Positions 36,611 to 49,142 are shown, numbered from the stretch's first letter. The stretch is 64,000 bases of DNA from Cenococcum geophilum 1.58 (GCA_001692895.1 KV748180.1:558001-622000); one strand, 5' to 3'. Notes: generated from the sequence alone by a model not told the origin. A program made the numbers and translations.

Positions 36611-38489
36611 TCAAACCCTGCACAACATGTCTCCAACCTCCTGCCAGCCTTCATTTCCCACACAGGGGTGGCACCAGAATACGTCGGTCGGATCGTACGC
36701 CTTCTTGATAGCAGCCAGCTTGGGATAGTTCGTGCCCCAGAACGCTTGCTGAAAGTCAGGTTCATCCTGATTGGCCTTTACATGATTAGACCCCACACTA
36801 TCAAAAGCAGCAAGTATACATACCTCGTTGAGATATGATCCCGAGTTTGGGAGCAAGTCTCTCAGATACGTAACCCTCTGCTCCATAGCTGCCACCGCCG
36901 ATGCCTTTGCTGTTGCATTGTTTGCTGCCCAAACTGCACCGGTAACTATTCTCTTGTTAGCCAAACTTTTTCTTCGCCTTGGTATTCTCCCTGTTGGATA
37001 CACTTACCGAAATGCACCACAGTTTTCCTCCACGCGGGATTAACGGCGTCACTCCCACCCCTGGGAACAGCATCCCATATCCCCTTACCGCCGAGCAATA
37101 AGGGCCCACAGCCAAACTGGCTACAGAAACTCTTAACAGTGCGTGTCAAGGCAGTAAGATTCCCAGTCAAGGTCGGCGCATCCAGCAGTCTAGACCCAAG
37201 CCTGAAGTTGTATCCCGGGGGGGCGGAATAAGCGGTTGCGAGGAAATGTGAGTAGAATGTTGGATATGAGGATGTGGTATAGTTGAGGCTGGCTGCCGGC
37301 CAGGTGCTCCGTATGTGTGAGATGATGGGCTGCATGGCTGCTGACAAGTAGGGGACGACCTGCGGGGAGATACTGCGGAAGTCGGCTGTGAAATATATTG
37401 TTGTGGCGTTTCCAGAGGAACTGGTTCCAATTTCTGGGTAAGCGGTGATAGTCTTGTTGCTCAGATAAGGATATTGGGTTAGGATGTATGCTATCATGTC
37501 CCAGATGTCATCTGTGGCGGATGACATCGTGAGTTGGAGGGACAGGAGAGAGACAGGAGGTGTGGGATATGTTTTGAGCGTTACGTTGGTCATGATGCCA
37601 AATGTGCCGCCTCCGCCTCCTCGGAAAGCATAGAAGAGGTCCGTATTTTGGCATTCGTTGACTGTGAGCATCGAACCTGACGGGGTGATGACAGAGAGTT
37701 CGAGTATATTGTCGGCTGCTATGCCATAGGCCGAACTTAGAGGAGAGTGACCGCCACCAGTCAGATAGCCACCGATTCCGACGGTAGCTTCCAGACCCCC
37801 TACAATAGTCGAGTTATATGAGTCTGTCGCAGCGTAGAGATCGAGTAGGTTGTGGCCCGCTGCTGCGGTGACGGCTGTGGTTGGAATGCTGTAGTTGCAG
37901 CCTTGAGGCTGGAAAGTGCCGTGAAAGTTGATACCTCTCATGTTGTGGGTCCAGATTGAGAGAGAATTTGGACTGGCTGATCTAGAAGAGGGTCAGATTT
38001 GAGCCAATGGCTGACAGGCCTCGGAAACACTCACCTTCCCAAATAATCATGTCCTGTGGCCTTTACAATCAAGCGTATATTGTTCGCTGCTGCAAAATTG
38101 ACCCCCATAGCAACATGCTCAGGAGTGGTAGCGTTCACAACGTATACTGGATATCCCATTGAACTGCAGGGTTGTGCTGGATCAGGAAGACAAGTATCGT
38201 TGTTGGTATTGTCCCAATCGGTGCTGACCGGATTATCTGCGTGAAAAGTGTAGTTTGACCACTGCTGTGCAATTACAGCGCAAGTTGCATTATTGTATGT
38301 GGGCTGATCAGAATGGCATACAGCACCAGGAGGAGTGGGCTTGATCAATTGACCCCCTAGAGTCTGGTTCAGGGCGTCCCAGTCCGCACTTGATGGCCAG
38401 CCTGCAGATCCAGGTATAACCTTACACTCCGCGTTGACAGAGGTGAAGGAGATGGCTCCCAGGATGAGAAACTTGAAAAGGGACAACAT
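36611..38489 (-). CDS. Secreted FAD-linked oxidase, berberine-bridge (BBE-like) family (4 exons)
   Basis: Exons on the minus strand are 38489-38035, 37981-37008, 36945-36824 and 36775-36611, giving 571 aa. Residues 1-20 form a signal peptide ending VNA. The FAD-binding domain has GHDYLGRS (146-153, His147 being the likely flavin attachment residue) and VGIGGYLTGGGHSPLSS (219-235). The C-terminus has the family BBE segment YDPTDVFWCHPCVG. There are many N-x-S/T sites, fitting a secreted glycoprotein. Intron 3 (36776-36823, 48 nt) is in frame and stop-free; removing it restores YLNEANQDEPDFQQAFWGTNYP. The acceptor of intron 2 at 36946 is fixed by reading frame. These oxidases act on alcohols, sugars or alkaloid-like compounds; the substrate here is unknown. 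No RIP is visible, although the gene lies between dead transposons. Confidence 0.93.
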
Positions 38490-38634
38490 AACTTTGCTAG
38501 GCTTGGTCCGCTTGGAGAATTACAGGTGGAAGAAAGAACTGAAGGAAGAAATGGTGTTGATCCTTAATCGGCGTAGCAGGTACGGCTGTAGTACTTTTAT
38601 ACGGGGCCAAATAATCTGCAGTGGGGCTCATGTA
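38490..38634. promoter_or_regulatory. BBE-like oxidase proximal promoter
   Basis: 145 bp between the start codon and the MITE at 38635. No clear motif is seen. The distal promoter, if any, must lie within or beyond the MITE. Confidence 0.4.
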
Positions 38635-38810
38635 GAAGGGTTCACCTAGCAATGTCATTCCCCTACCAACGCCGCAGACATGGGGTACTGCCCCTGTTTA
38701 TTAAATACCCCCGTCCTGTTACTATCCAGGATGCCACAAGTTCAAGCCCCTCCTGTGGCATACAAGCCTGAGTCCGGCGTTGGGGAGCGACGTTGCTAGG
38801 TGAACCCTTC
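38635..38810. mobile_element. MITE upstream of the BBE-like oxidase (176 bp, TA-flanked)
   Basis: Terminal inverted repeats of about 40 bp begin GAAGGGTTCACCTAGCAA on both sides, with one base then differing and a small gap further in. TA lies outside each end (38633-38634 and 38811-38812), which fits Tc1/mariner-type insertion. It is not related to the 402/10340 MITE family. Confidence 0.88.
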
Positions 38811-39164
38811 TATATACCTGGCACTAATACGAACCAATACGAACCGATAAAATATCGGTTATCGAAATATATCGGCAATATAATATTGCCAATATTGGTA
38901 AAAAATAAAAATAATTAGCTTTACGCAGCTTTATATTATAATAGAGCTTTACTACTTTATAAAAAAGCCTTTTTATTAGGTAAAATATAGATAGGGAGTT
39001 TAATTAATAAAACAATAGGGTATATTATAAGAATAGACGAATTCTTAAGGAAAAGGAGGTATCCGGCTATGAGGGCACGTACAGCGCACGTGCCCTATAT
39101 GCGAGTCGCTAGCCGAGTCGCCGAGGTTTTAGGCCTCTTTAGGGGGCCTTTAGCGGGTCTAGGG
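38811..39164. other. AT-rich spacer with short palindromes, no gene
   Basis: It contains runs such as CGATAAAATATCGG and GGCAATATAATATTGCC, which are self-complementary, and a GCACGTGC-centred stretch near 39075-39105. No coding signal. Confidence 0.4.
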
Positions 39165-40115
39165 GTATTTTATCTCATGAATCAGACGCTCCGCAAAAGA
39201 TTTGTTCCGTGACACGGGATAGCGCATAGACCCTCCTGCTAACTTTTGGACCAATTAGAACAGCGCACTAATTCCAGCCCCCTGCGCACCCCTATCACCT
39301 AACAAAATCCTCTGCGGAGCGTCTGAGAGCTTATGGGCGTTGCTTTGGTGAGATTTGAATATTTTAAAAATTAAATTTTGTGTATTTTTACGAGCGACGT
39401 CCTTACTATAAGAGTTATTATATATTTTATTGATGCAATAGATTCTTTAGGTAATCATATCTATATATTTATAAATTATAACCCCCTACTAAGAATACTA
39501 GGGGGCGAGATACATCGTCGCGGAACGTAAGTTAATTTTCAATTTGAATGTTTAACTAAAACCAACCGACTACCTATATCTAACTTCTTATAAAATAGAG
39601 CTATAATATCGCTATAACGTAGAGGCGATAGAGAGGATAAAGAGCTTTTACCTCGTAGTATTTTAGAGATAATTAGACCTAGAGAAGTATGTAAGGCATA
39701 GCAGTGAGGCAAGATTGCGATGAGAAAATGCGACCGATAAAATGCGACTGATAAAATGCGACCAACAAAATGCGACTGACGCAACCAACTATAATATAGC
39801 TACGACGTTGTTATTTAATGCAATAGATAGAGAAATTAAAGAGCTCCTACCTTATAGTATTTTTATAATAACTAGACGTTATAAAAGTGTTAAGATACGC
39901 GTTGTGGTGGAAGAGTTATCGCCTAATAAAAAACATTGAGTTCTCATATAAAGGGCGCCCATAAGCTCTCAGACCCTCGGGGAGAAATTCCTCTTGGTGT
40001 AATATAATTGGTCCAGGAGTCCACAGGACTAGGGTAGGGTCCACAAGCGTAGCGCTAGTCCTTCCACATCGTAGCGCAATTTCTCCCCGGGGGTCTGATT
40101 TATGAGATAAGGGGT
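39165..40115. mobile_element. Foldback-like element with hairpin-bearing inverted arms
   Basis: The left arm (about 39165-39340) and right arm (about 39955-40115) are diverged inverted copies. Flanks TCATGAAT and TAAGCTCT around the left hairpin recur inverted around the right hairpin (one mismatch in the first). Each arm holds its own hairpin: 39183-39325 with CAGACGCTCCGCA ends and 39970-40097 with CAGACCC…GGGTCTG ends. The 614-bp centre has a diverged internal duplication and four copies of AAAATGCGACTGAT-like repeats (39724-39783). There is no transposase. Confidence 0.65.
39724..39783. repeat. 15-bp tandem repeat inside the foldback element
   Basis: Four copies of a unit like AAAATGCGACTGATA, differing at one or two positions. 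Confidence 0.75.
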
Positions 40116-41035
40116 ATTGGCTCTGGGAGGAATCCTTGTAAAGGTTAGCAGGGGAGCTAGAACGGATTCCCTGCCCAACGTTATTACTATCTTGATAGGC
40201 TGGAAGAGGTAGCTGTATTTAAGGCAGCAGGCATTAGCAAAACTTTTATATATAGATGACGGGGAAACTGTAACCGATTCTAAAGGGGTGTATGCTCCGG
40301 CTTACTTAGCGGCATACTTAGGGCTTAGCTTAGGTTAGAGTAGCGACTGCCTAAGTCTAAAGACAGAAATGGACTTTAGTAAGGTCAGTTTTGTGGCAGA
40401 CTTTAGCGGTTAAGGGCGTGCTGTAAGGGATCTTTTGGCCCCTTACTGGCTGCATCGCCTAGGAGCTCTTAGGGGTAGCCAAGGCCTAGCCGAAGGCTAG
40501 GCTTGGCACCTCCTTATAAGCTCCTCGGGCTTGTAGCCCTTCCCTTATTGGTTCGTCTCTCTCTGTACTCAGGCTATTGCCTACCCTTATTACCATATTG
40601 TCCCATCGACTCTCCTTGTGACTTATGCTCGGCTTGCCTGCTCCCTACCGTACACCCTGGCAATATGCCTTACATCCGAACCGATCCTATACCCTTCCGG
40701 GTGGTAGCCTGCAGCAAGCCGAGGGCTTCGCCCTCGAGCAATTTTACGATCCTCCATTTTTACCTAGGACGATCGCGTTCACTGCGACACAGCAGGTACA
40801 CCAGCAGACGACTGGCAGATCGCATCCGCATAACGGTGTTGGAATACGGATCAGGTCCTCTACCTACCTAGGACGATCGCGTATGCTGCAGAGCAGCTAC
40901 ATCAGCAGACGTCTGGCAGATCGCATCCGCATATTATGGTGGTAGATACGGATCAGGAGACAAGGGAGACGGTAGCTACCTGGCCAAGGGTCGGGGCTAT
41001 CCGGATCGTACGCGATCACCTTGGCGATTGGTATA
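40116..41035. other. GC-richer intergenic region with a tandem duplication, no gene
   Basis: Two adjacent copies of a roughly 93-bp unit (40762-40855 and 40866-40957) share CCTAGGACGATCGCGT, CTGGCAGATCGCATCCGCAT and ATACGGATCAGG. Two frames overlap the copies (40503-40871, 40625-40945), but neither has a recognisable family and one contains the repeat itself, so I do not call genes. Confidence 0.55.
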
Positions 41036-41372
41036 CAGTAAAAACTGGTTAGTACGATATCTGATTACAACGATATACTCTATATTACGATATACACCCC
41101 TTAATCAAAGTGTTTTTGGTGTAATATTACGATATTCTGACTTTTGATGATATCGTTAAGTCTCCCCCACCAAAATCGGTATAACCAGTAGAGATTTTGT
41201 ATGGGAGGGAGCCTAATTTAGCCGGTAAGGTGGACGCCTTAAGCCTTTTTAAGTATGGGGCCCCACCTTTTATTGCTTATTAACCCAACACGTGACTCTT
41301 TATATAACAATACCATTGTTATAACGATGCGCTCGGCCGTACAACCCGTATCGTACTAACCAGTTTTTACTG
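41036..41372. mobile_element. Fot1/pogo-like MITE (337 bp) with 24-bp perfect TIRs
   Basis: The ends begin CAGTAAAAACTGGTTAGTAC and continue as a 24-bp perfect inverted repeat, with TA on each side (41034-41035 and 41373-41374). The interior is too short for a transposase. The end sequence and TA target fit the pogo/Fot1 group of fungal Tc1/mariner elements. Confidence 0.9.
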
Positions 41373-42240
41373 TACCTGCATACGATCGGCAGTGCAGCGG
41401 TGCAGCTCTGCCCCGACGGCGACCCGAAGGCGATTCGATTGCTATCCGAAAGCTTTCTGGCAGGAGTTAAGGGGGATCCTACGCGATCAAGCTTGCAAAT
41501 ACTTAATAGGCTAACCACGGTTTACTTGCGACAGAGGTCCCACCAACAGAGATTGGAAGGTTAAACGTCCTTAAAGAGATGCAGCTACCCTGGAGGCTAT
41601 CCGATTGCTATTTAATGGCCATCCGAAGAACCGACTATGCGCTTTCAGATCAAATGCAATTAGGGCTACGGCCCAACCCGGAAAGTTTCCGGCTGTCAGC
41701 CATAGAGCTGCCGAGACTTAATCGTACGCGATTGTCTCTTCTAAAGTTACAAGCTTAGCTTAAGAGATCCTATTGCGGTTAAATGCTATCCTTAAGCTAT
41801 AGCTACAGCTTTAAGAGCTACAGCTCGTCTAAGAGCTACGGCTCGTCTTAGGGCTACGGCCCGACCCGGAGACTCTCCGGCTGTCAGCCTGAGGGCTGCC
41901 GAGACTAAACCGTGGGCGGTTGTCTCTTAGAGCTACGGCTCGTCCAAGCAGTGTGGTTTTCGATCATGCGATAAGCGAGTATAAAATATCCTTTATCCAA
42001 TAGAAAATGCATAAAATATCGCAATTGATAAGGATAAAGTGCCCTGTGCGGAGCTTTTCTACCCCAACCAGGCAGACGGTTATTAGTAAAGTTTAGTAGA
42101 TATTACGGATATTACAGATACTGCGGATACTGCAGATATTACGGATATTGCAGATATTGCGGATATTGCGGATATTGCGGATATTATAGTAGGAATAGGT
42201 AAACATATAAGGTATTATAGGGCCTCCCCCCTAACTATAT
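41373..42240. repeat. Repeat-rich intergenic region (85-bp duplication, AGCTACGGCTCGTC units, 9-bp tandem)
   Basis: An approximately 85-bp unit occurs at about 41650-41735 and again at about 41850-41935 (shared GGGCTACGGCCC, CCGGCTGTCAGCC, GCTGCCGAGACT). AGCTACGGCTCGTC occurs several times around 41815-41945. About eleven copies of GATATTGCG lie at 42094-42187. No gene is seen. Confidence 0.6.
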
Positions 42241-43291
42241 AATAGCTAAATACTTAAAGAAAAATCCTCTATTTCTCTTGTAATTATTCTCTAATGCTAA
42301 TTCTTTAAACACTCTGTTTTCTTAAGAGTTTTAGGATCTATCTATATTCTGTCCTATAATACCATACAACGTCCTCCTAAAAAGACTCTCTCTGGGTTAT
42401 CGCTTATTGCTAGAATTAAGAGAATTTTAATTGCCATAAGCGAGAGCCGTGGCCAGCGCTTTCGTTGCTATTCTTAAGACCACTACTAAAGCGCTATTAT
42501 TAAAAATTTATACGGTGTCTTAAAGATAAAGTCCTTATACTCGTCCTAACTTTTTAGTCGAAATATTATACTATTAAGATCCTCGGCGATCTTATTAAAC
42601 TTATTAAGGTCTTAAGCTAGGGCTAGCTTTTTATATAACGACATATTTTTAGGCATAAAACTCCTATTCTAATATCTCACCCAAAGCTCTTTAACACTGT
42701 TAAGTATAGGCTTACGCCACTCCTTCTTCTAAACCTGCTTAATATATCTTATATAATGGGCTAGATAAAGAATAAGCGCAGCGGCGTAAAGGGGTAAGTT
42801 ATCCGTTTTATAGTAATACCTATTAAAGGTATTCTAGGCATTTTTAATGCGTTTGGAGAACTCCTTATTAGATATATACTCCTTTTATTATATATTAGCT
42901 AGGAAATAGAGAAGTAAGATAGACTAACCTAGGATTTATTAAGGTGCTTAATTATAACGTCTATTATAAAGAGTATATTCTTAAGCGTTACTTTATATCC
43001 CTAGCATTTTAGAGTTACCTAATAGAATTTTTAAAGAATTTTTTTTATTATACAAAGAGCCTCCTAGTCCTTTAGACTAAGATAGTCCTTTTTAAGTATA
43101 TTAAGGTTACGCTTAGTATATATATTAAGGGTAAACTCTTTTTAAATTGCTATACTAAGTATAAGATACTAGCTATTCTATCTTATATAATTATTAAGTA
43201 GAATTCTTCTCCCTATAAGACTTTTAAACTTACTTATACGACTAGCTAAGCTATAGGTATATATAGTAATATTATAAAGCTTTCTAAGTAC
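42241..43291 (-). pseudogene. hAT-family transposase relic
   Basis: Minus-strand translation around 42740-42830 reads like the hAT C-terminal region (FNRYYYKTDNLPLYAAAL followed by a conserved W/YI stretch). Further upstream on that strand is DWEAL…IIKKILKPFYEVT-like sequence with RIP stops. The relic is cut at 43292 by the Gypsy-C LTR (left duplication AGTAC, 43287-43291). No TIR could be assigned. Confidence 0.65.
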
Positions 43292-43717
43292 TGTAACGGA
43301 ACCTTATAGCAGGAACTACGGTGGGCTTATTATTAGGCTAGGTGTGTAGGAAATGCAAATATAAAAGTCAATAACGTAATAATAACTAGTAGAGTAGTTG
43401 CTTAACAGATTAACTCTAATTATATTCTAAGAATTACTACAAGGAAGGAACTATTTAGGTAGGGACTAAGGGTCCTTAAATACACAACTATACTCCTATA
43501 AAATCCTTCTTGTATATAATATACGTACGCTCTATCTACTCTATTATAGATTATATAGATCCTATAGATTATACAGATTACGTTATATAACCTTAGTTAC
43601 TATTCCTTGTTATATAGTTTTACCAGTTCTATCCTAGACTATACTTAAATTAACTAACTAGCTTCTTCTAACTCCTCTCTAAGTAGTTATAACATTATAC
43701 TTAAAGCGTCCGTAATA
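43292..43717 (-). repeat. 3' LTR of Gypsy-C
   Basis: 426 bp; the ends are TGTAACGG on the left and CGTCCGTAATA on the right, the latter being a TG…CA end after a transition. Confidence 0.82.
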
Positions 43718-45909
43718 CTATCTCCCTTCTTTTTATCTTTATTCTTAAAGATCTCTAATATCTCTAAGTTGTTTATTAAAGGTGTAATATCCATCTAATT
43801 AATTTGGTTAATATTATTACTTATTATACCTAAAGTAATTTCTTTTTCTTTAACCGCTCGTCGCGTTCGCACTATTACTATAATATTATCTCTTAGTAAG
43901 ATTATACCGTCTCTATATTCTCGCTGTTTAAAAGAGGGGTTGGTTTATATTATATTAGTAAACCTATTTTTACAATAACCGTCCTCTTACTTAGAGTGCA
44001 CTAAAGCGAATATTTATTTATCCTATAATGTTCGCTTTATCTTTAATACTAAATATACATAACTTATTACTCTTAATAGTTATCTAGTTCCCTAATTAAT
44101 TTATCTTAGGGTTTTATATTTAATCTACTGCTATAAAGCTAGATAATAAGCTATCTGTTATTTTAATAGAGTTATACTGTTCTTATAATATAAAATAGGA
44201 GGCTACTAATACTTAGTAACGGGCCCTTAAGTCTTATCTTATAGCGTCTACTTAGTTAATTTATCTTAAGAAGGTGCGTAAGAAGGTTTATTTTAAGGAG
44301 TAGAAACTTATAGAATAAGGTTTATAGGAACTTAGTAATAAAAAAACGGACTTTCTTCTAATAGAAAAGGAAATAGATCTAAGTAGCTTGGTAACTACTC
44401 TTCTTAGGTCCCCTTTAGGTAACTTATTCTTTAGTAATCCTTTTTTATTAATACTATCTAACCTAATCTCTTTTAATACTCCTATACCTTTCCTATAGCG
44501 TTCTTTAAATTTTCTAGTAGTTTTTAGGTAGTCTTAGTATAGCCTATTTACTTAACCTTATACTATATTTTATTGTTAATGTTCTTATAGCTAACAATCT
44601 TTAAAACTTACTATTTATCCTCTTTTTATCCTTTATACGTATCTGCCTTATAAACTAGTGGCTTAATATTTCCATATACTAGCTTTAGCATTACGATATA
44701 CTATATAGGGTAAATCTTTATTTTAGCTAGTAGGTTTAACTTAAATATAACTGGTGAAATCCTTTATATAATTTTAAAAGATCCTAGTCTAATATAGTCC
44801 AATTTCTTGCTTAGTTATTAACTCTTAAAATTTTTATATAGTAACTGTACTTTATCTCCCTCTTTAAGATCTAGTCCCTTAGATCTCTTAGTATTATAGT
44901 ACTTTTTTATTCTCTTTTATACTTTCTTTACTAATTCTATAAGGTCTATATAAAGATTTATTAACGTCTTTATTCTTTCTTTAGCTATGCTACTTATTTT
45001 CTTTACTTATTATAATAACAATAATATTCTTAGCTTATATCCGTATTTACCTTAAATAGTAATATACCTATCCCTTTTTATAGTATTATATTATATGTAA
45101 ACTATATAACTAGTAATAACAATACCTAATTATTCTATACGTAATTAATATAATGCCTTAGATACTATTCTAGTATCTAATTTAATCTTTCCGTTTAACT
45201 ATTTATCTGTAAATAATATATAGTAAAAGTTGCTGCTCTAACTCCTTATTCCACTAAGAATACCTTTTAAAATGCTGCTATAAATCTTAGATCTCTATTT
45301 AATATAATTTTACTTAATACTCTATGTCTTATAAACACTTCTTTAATATAGATTCTAGTAATATCTTTCGCTAAGATTTCTTCCGTGCATGCTATAAAGT
45401 ATCCCTACTTTATAAGCTTATCTACTATTACTAAAATCGCGTTATAATCTCGTCTAGTAATAGGATCTCTTAACTTTAGTAACTTAATAATAAAGTCCTA
45501 TAATATAACCTCCTATAGTCTTTCTAGTATTTTAATAGGTTGTAGCCCTCTATATAGCTTATACCTTATTAGTTTATTCTTTTAGTAATCTAAATATTTC
45601 TTAGTAACTTTCCGCGCTAAGCCCTAAATTCTATTAATAATATACTCCTCCTAGAGTCTTAATACTAAGCCTATAGCTCTATTATATCCTTAAGTTATTC
45701 CCTTATAGAATTCTTCTATAAATTGCTCTACTATACTTTTTAGGATATACTTTACTTTTTAATTTTCGTATATATCCGTTTATAGATCTTTTAGCTATGC
45801 CTTTAGAATTCTTTATACCTAAAAGCTTTCTAATAACTTATAAACTCTCTCTAGTTCTTCCTAAGTTACTATAATTTTTAGATAATTATACCTAATTAAT
45901 CCGTCTATA

Positions 45910-46429
45910 ATAATAATAATTCATTGCTTAACGTCCGATTCGGATCCCTATTGGGCCCACGCGGACTACTCCTTATTTACATATGGGGAGAAAACTCTAT
46001 TTAAGAAAAATGAGAAAACCCCGTGATCCATCTCCCGGCCTTTTGGGACTCGCCTACTTAGCGCCTACGAGTCGCCTATAGTGCTCTACTACCTTACTGT
46101 TTGACCTCCTTGGGAATCACTGCTGCCGTAACAAGCCTACGGACGCGCTAGTATCACAAACTATTACTCTACTACTGTAGAGTTACTAGGGGGCACCTAC
46201 TGCTCGCCCCCTTGCCTTCTATTACCATTTCCCTTGCAACCTAGAACTGATTTAGCATATTTTGACTAATAAGCCACTAGGTGACCGCCTTAAGGCCTTT
46301 TTGTATTAAGAGCAGTGTATTATAGTTCTCTGTGCCAGCTGCTAAGAGTATTGTTTCTCGATTGGTGCGTAGGGGGCATAGCAGTATTACGTGTTTTGGT
46401 GTCTGTCTTGGCCAGCCATATTCGCATCT
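45910..46429 (-). mobile_element. 0.5-kb non-LTR-like (SINE-like) insertion with 15-bp TSD and (ATT)n tail
   Basis: Flanked by the perfect 15-bp repeat ATTAATCCGTCTATA (45895-45909 and 46430-46444). On the minus strand the unit ends in ATTATTATTAT next to the duplication, as expected for a SINE or truncated LINE. It is GC-richer and less decayed than the host Gypsy-C. Its 3' end resembles that of the 23467-24468 insertion (shared GGACCCA/GGGCCCA and TCCGA blocks). Confidence 0.8.
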
Positions 46430-48894
46430 ATTAATCCGTCTATATCTTTTCGCAGTAAAGCCCCTAATGGCTTCTTATTATTTTATAGTTTAGCCTTTTA
46501 ACTTAGAGTATCTGCTTACGTATTATCTATACCCTTAGTATACTAAATCTTAAAATAGTATTTTATAAGTATCTCTACTTATCTAACCTATCTTTAGTTA
46601 AGTTCCTTTATTATTAAGAATCTTATTAAGTTCTTATAATCTATTTTAACTATAAATAGTTTCTTTATACCTTATAAGAATACTCTCTATTTCTTTAGTA
46701 CTATAACTACACCTAATAACTCCTTATTATAGATATTATAGTTTAACTCTAATAGTGTTATTTTTCGACTATAATATACTACTAGGTGCTATCTATTTTA
46801 ATATTTTTATATAAAGTACGCCCCTAGTATATAGTTTAATACGTTTATCTCTATAACCGTTTCTAGTCCTAGTTAATAGATCTTAAGAACTAGCTCCTAG
46901 GTAAACAGTTCCTTAACTTTTTTAAATAATTCTTATTACTCCTCTCCCTATACCTATAATTCTTTTTTCTTCGTTAATTACGTAAATAGCTTAATATCCT
47001 TTAACTACTGCGCTATAAACCGTCTATAGTAATTGCAAAACCCTAAAAATAATTTTAATTACGTAACGTTCTCTAGTTTTTACTAATTCACTATAGCCTT
47101 AATCTTCTTTAGATCTATACTAAGTTAGCCTAGTTTAATAATAAATCTAATAAAATCGGTCTTCTTAGTAAAGAACTCACATTTTTTAATTGCTACTAGT
47201 ATCTGTTCTTCTTATAGTCTCTTTAAAACCTATTTAACATGTTCTCTATACTCTTCCTTAATTATTAAGTAGATAATAATAATATTAAGATATACTATAA
47301 CAAATTTATCTAAGTGTTCTCCTAATATATTATTAATACGCTTTTAAAATGTCGCTAGTATGTTTATAAGCCCGAATTATATAACTAATAGTTTATATAG
47401 TTCTTCCTTTAACCTAAAGGCTGCCTTTTATTTATTACCTTCCTTAATTTTAATCTAATAGTACGCCTATCTTAGATCTATCTTTATAAAGATTTGCGCA
47501 TTACTTATCCTGTCTTAAATTTTGCTAATTAAGGGTAAAGAATACCTATCCTTTTTAGTAATGCTATTTAACTATCTATAGTTAATACATAGTCTTAGTT
47601 TGCCGTTATTCTTTAGTATAAATAGTACTGGATAACCTACTAATAACTACGATAGTCTAATATATTCCTTTTATAAGTTCTTCTAAATAAACTCTTTTAA
47701 CGCTCTACCTTCTTCTTTAGTAAGCTTATAGATTGGAAAGAACCTTAAACTTATTTCTAGTTCTAATTCTATTTTATAGTCCTATACTATATACTCTAAT
47801 AGCTTTTTACTTTCTAGTGACTATAGTTTCTTACCGTATTTATAGTATTTTTTTAGTATATAGCTTAGTCCCCTTTCTATTTCTTTATAGGTTGCTCCTA
47901 CTTAATACTATACTAACTTAGCTTACTATTATATCTTACGGCGTTAAGTATCCTTAATATTAACCTAACCTATAACCTAATTAATCCTTAGATTGTATTC
48001 CTATAACTAAGGTATTTTTAATACTACCTTATCCCGTCCTAATGGTAGGATATTAAAAGACATCTTAATTCGTTTCCCTTTAATGGTTAGCTAAATAGGT
48101 TCTATTTCTAGATTAATAATGCTTCCTCTATAAGCTATTAGATCTCCTAAAATTATAACTAATAGGTAAAGTTGTTCCTTCTATCTATAAGATAGTCCTA
48201 TTCTCTTAACTACTGCTAGTAAAATATGGTTTCACATTACTCTACTATCTATTAGCGCTTAAACTATTAATCTTACTATTTAACTTATAAATTTAGGTAT
48301 TGTCCTTAAATTCCTTTAAGGGTCTAAGGCTTTATTACTAGTTCCCTCTAGTCCCGTAGGCCTCCGCTTTTCCTAACTATTAGCTACTTAATCCTATTTA
48401 TACTTAGTCCTCTTTTAACTAATACTTAGTTTATTTTTTGTTTTTAATATGCTATAGATATATATTCTCTAGGTATTCCCACTACTATTATCTATTTAAG
48501 CATTCTTCTATAAGGAATCTTCCTGGTTAAAGTATTAAGTCCCCTAACTCTTAAACTTCTACTAGGTGCTAACTATATATATACTTAGCATTTCTATATT
48601 TCGCCTCGTCTAATAACTAATATATCCTTACTAGGTACTTTTAGTTCTTATTTTTTAGTACTCTATATATATTGCACGTATTATCTATATATGCGATTTA
48701 TACCAATATATAATATACTTAGTGTTTTAGGTTAACTCTTAGCTTATCTTTATCCTTAAGTTTAAACCTCTCTTATATTAATCTAAGCGTTATAACTTTA
48801 TTCGTAGGTACTATAATTTATCTCTCGCTTCTCTAGTCCTCTAATTATTCCTTTAAATCTTTTAATATTATAATTAAGGCTCCTTTAATATAAC

Positions 48895-49142
48895 TGTATA
48901 ATTACAGCACCTATTATACCAAACGCGTGCTTACGCGTTTACGCGTTCAGTGCACTAACTACTCACTTATGCGTCTAGTGCACTTATAAAGCACTAACTA
49001 ATTAGGGGGGAGGTGCATCAGTATATAGACCACGTAGTCTGCTTTATATAATTAACAGTCACCATCTAAACAAGTATATAATACTACATGTATTTCGTGC
49101 CCGTGGATATAACTTACTTATGCTATTAAGTTAGTACGAACA
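48895..49142 (+). repeat. 5' LTR of Copia-D
   Basis: 248 bp with ends TGTATAATTACAG and GTACGAACA. Confidence 0.92.
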
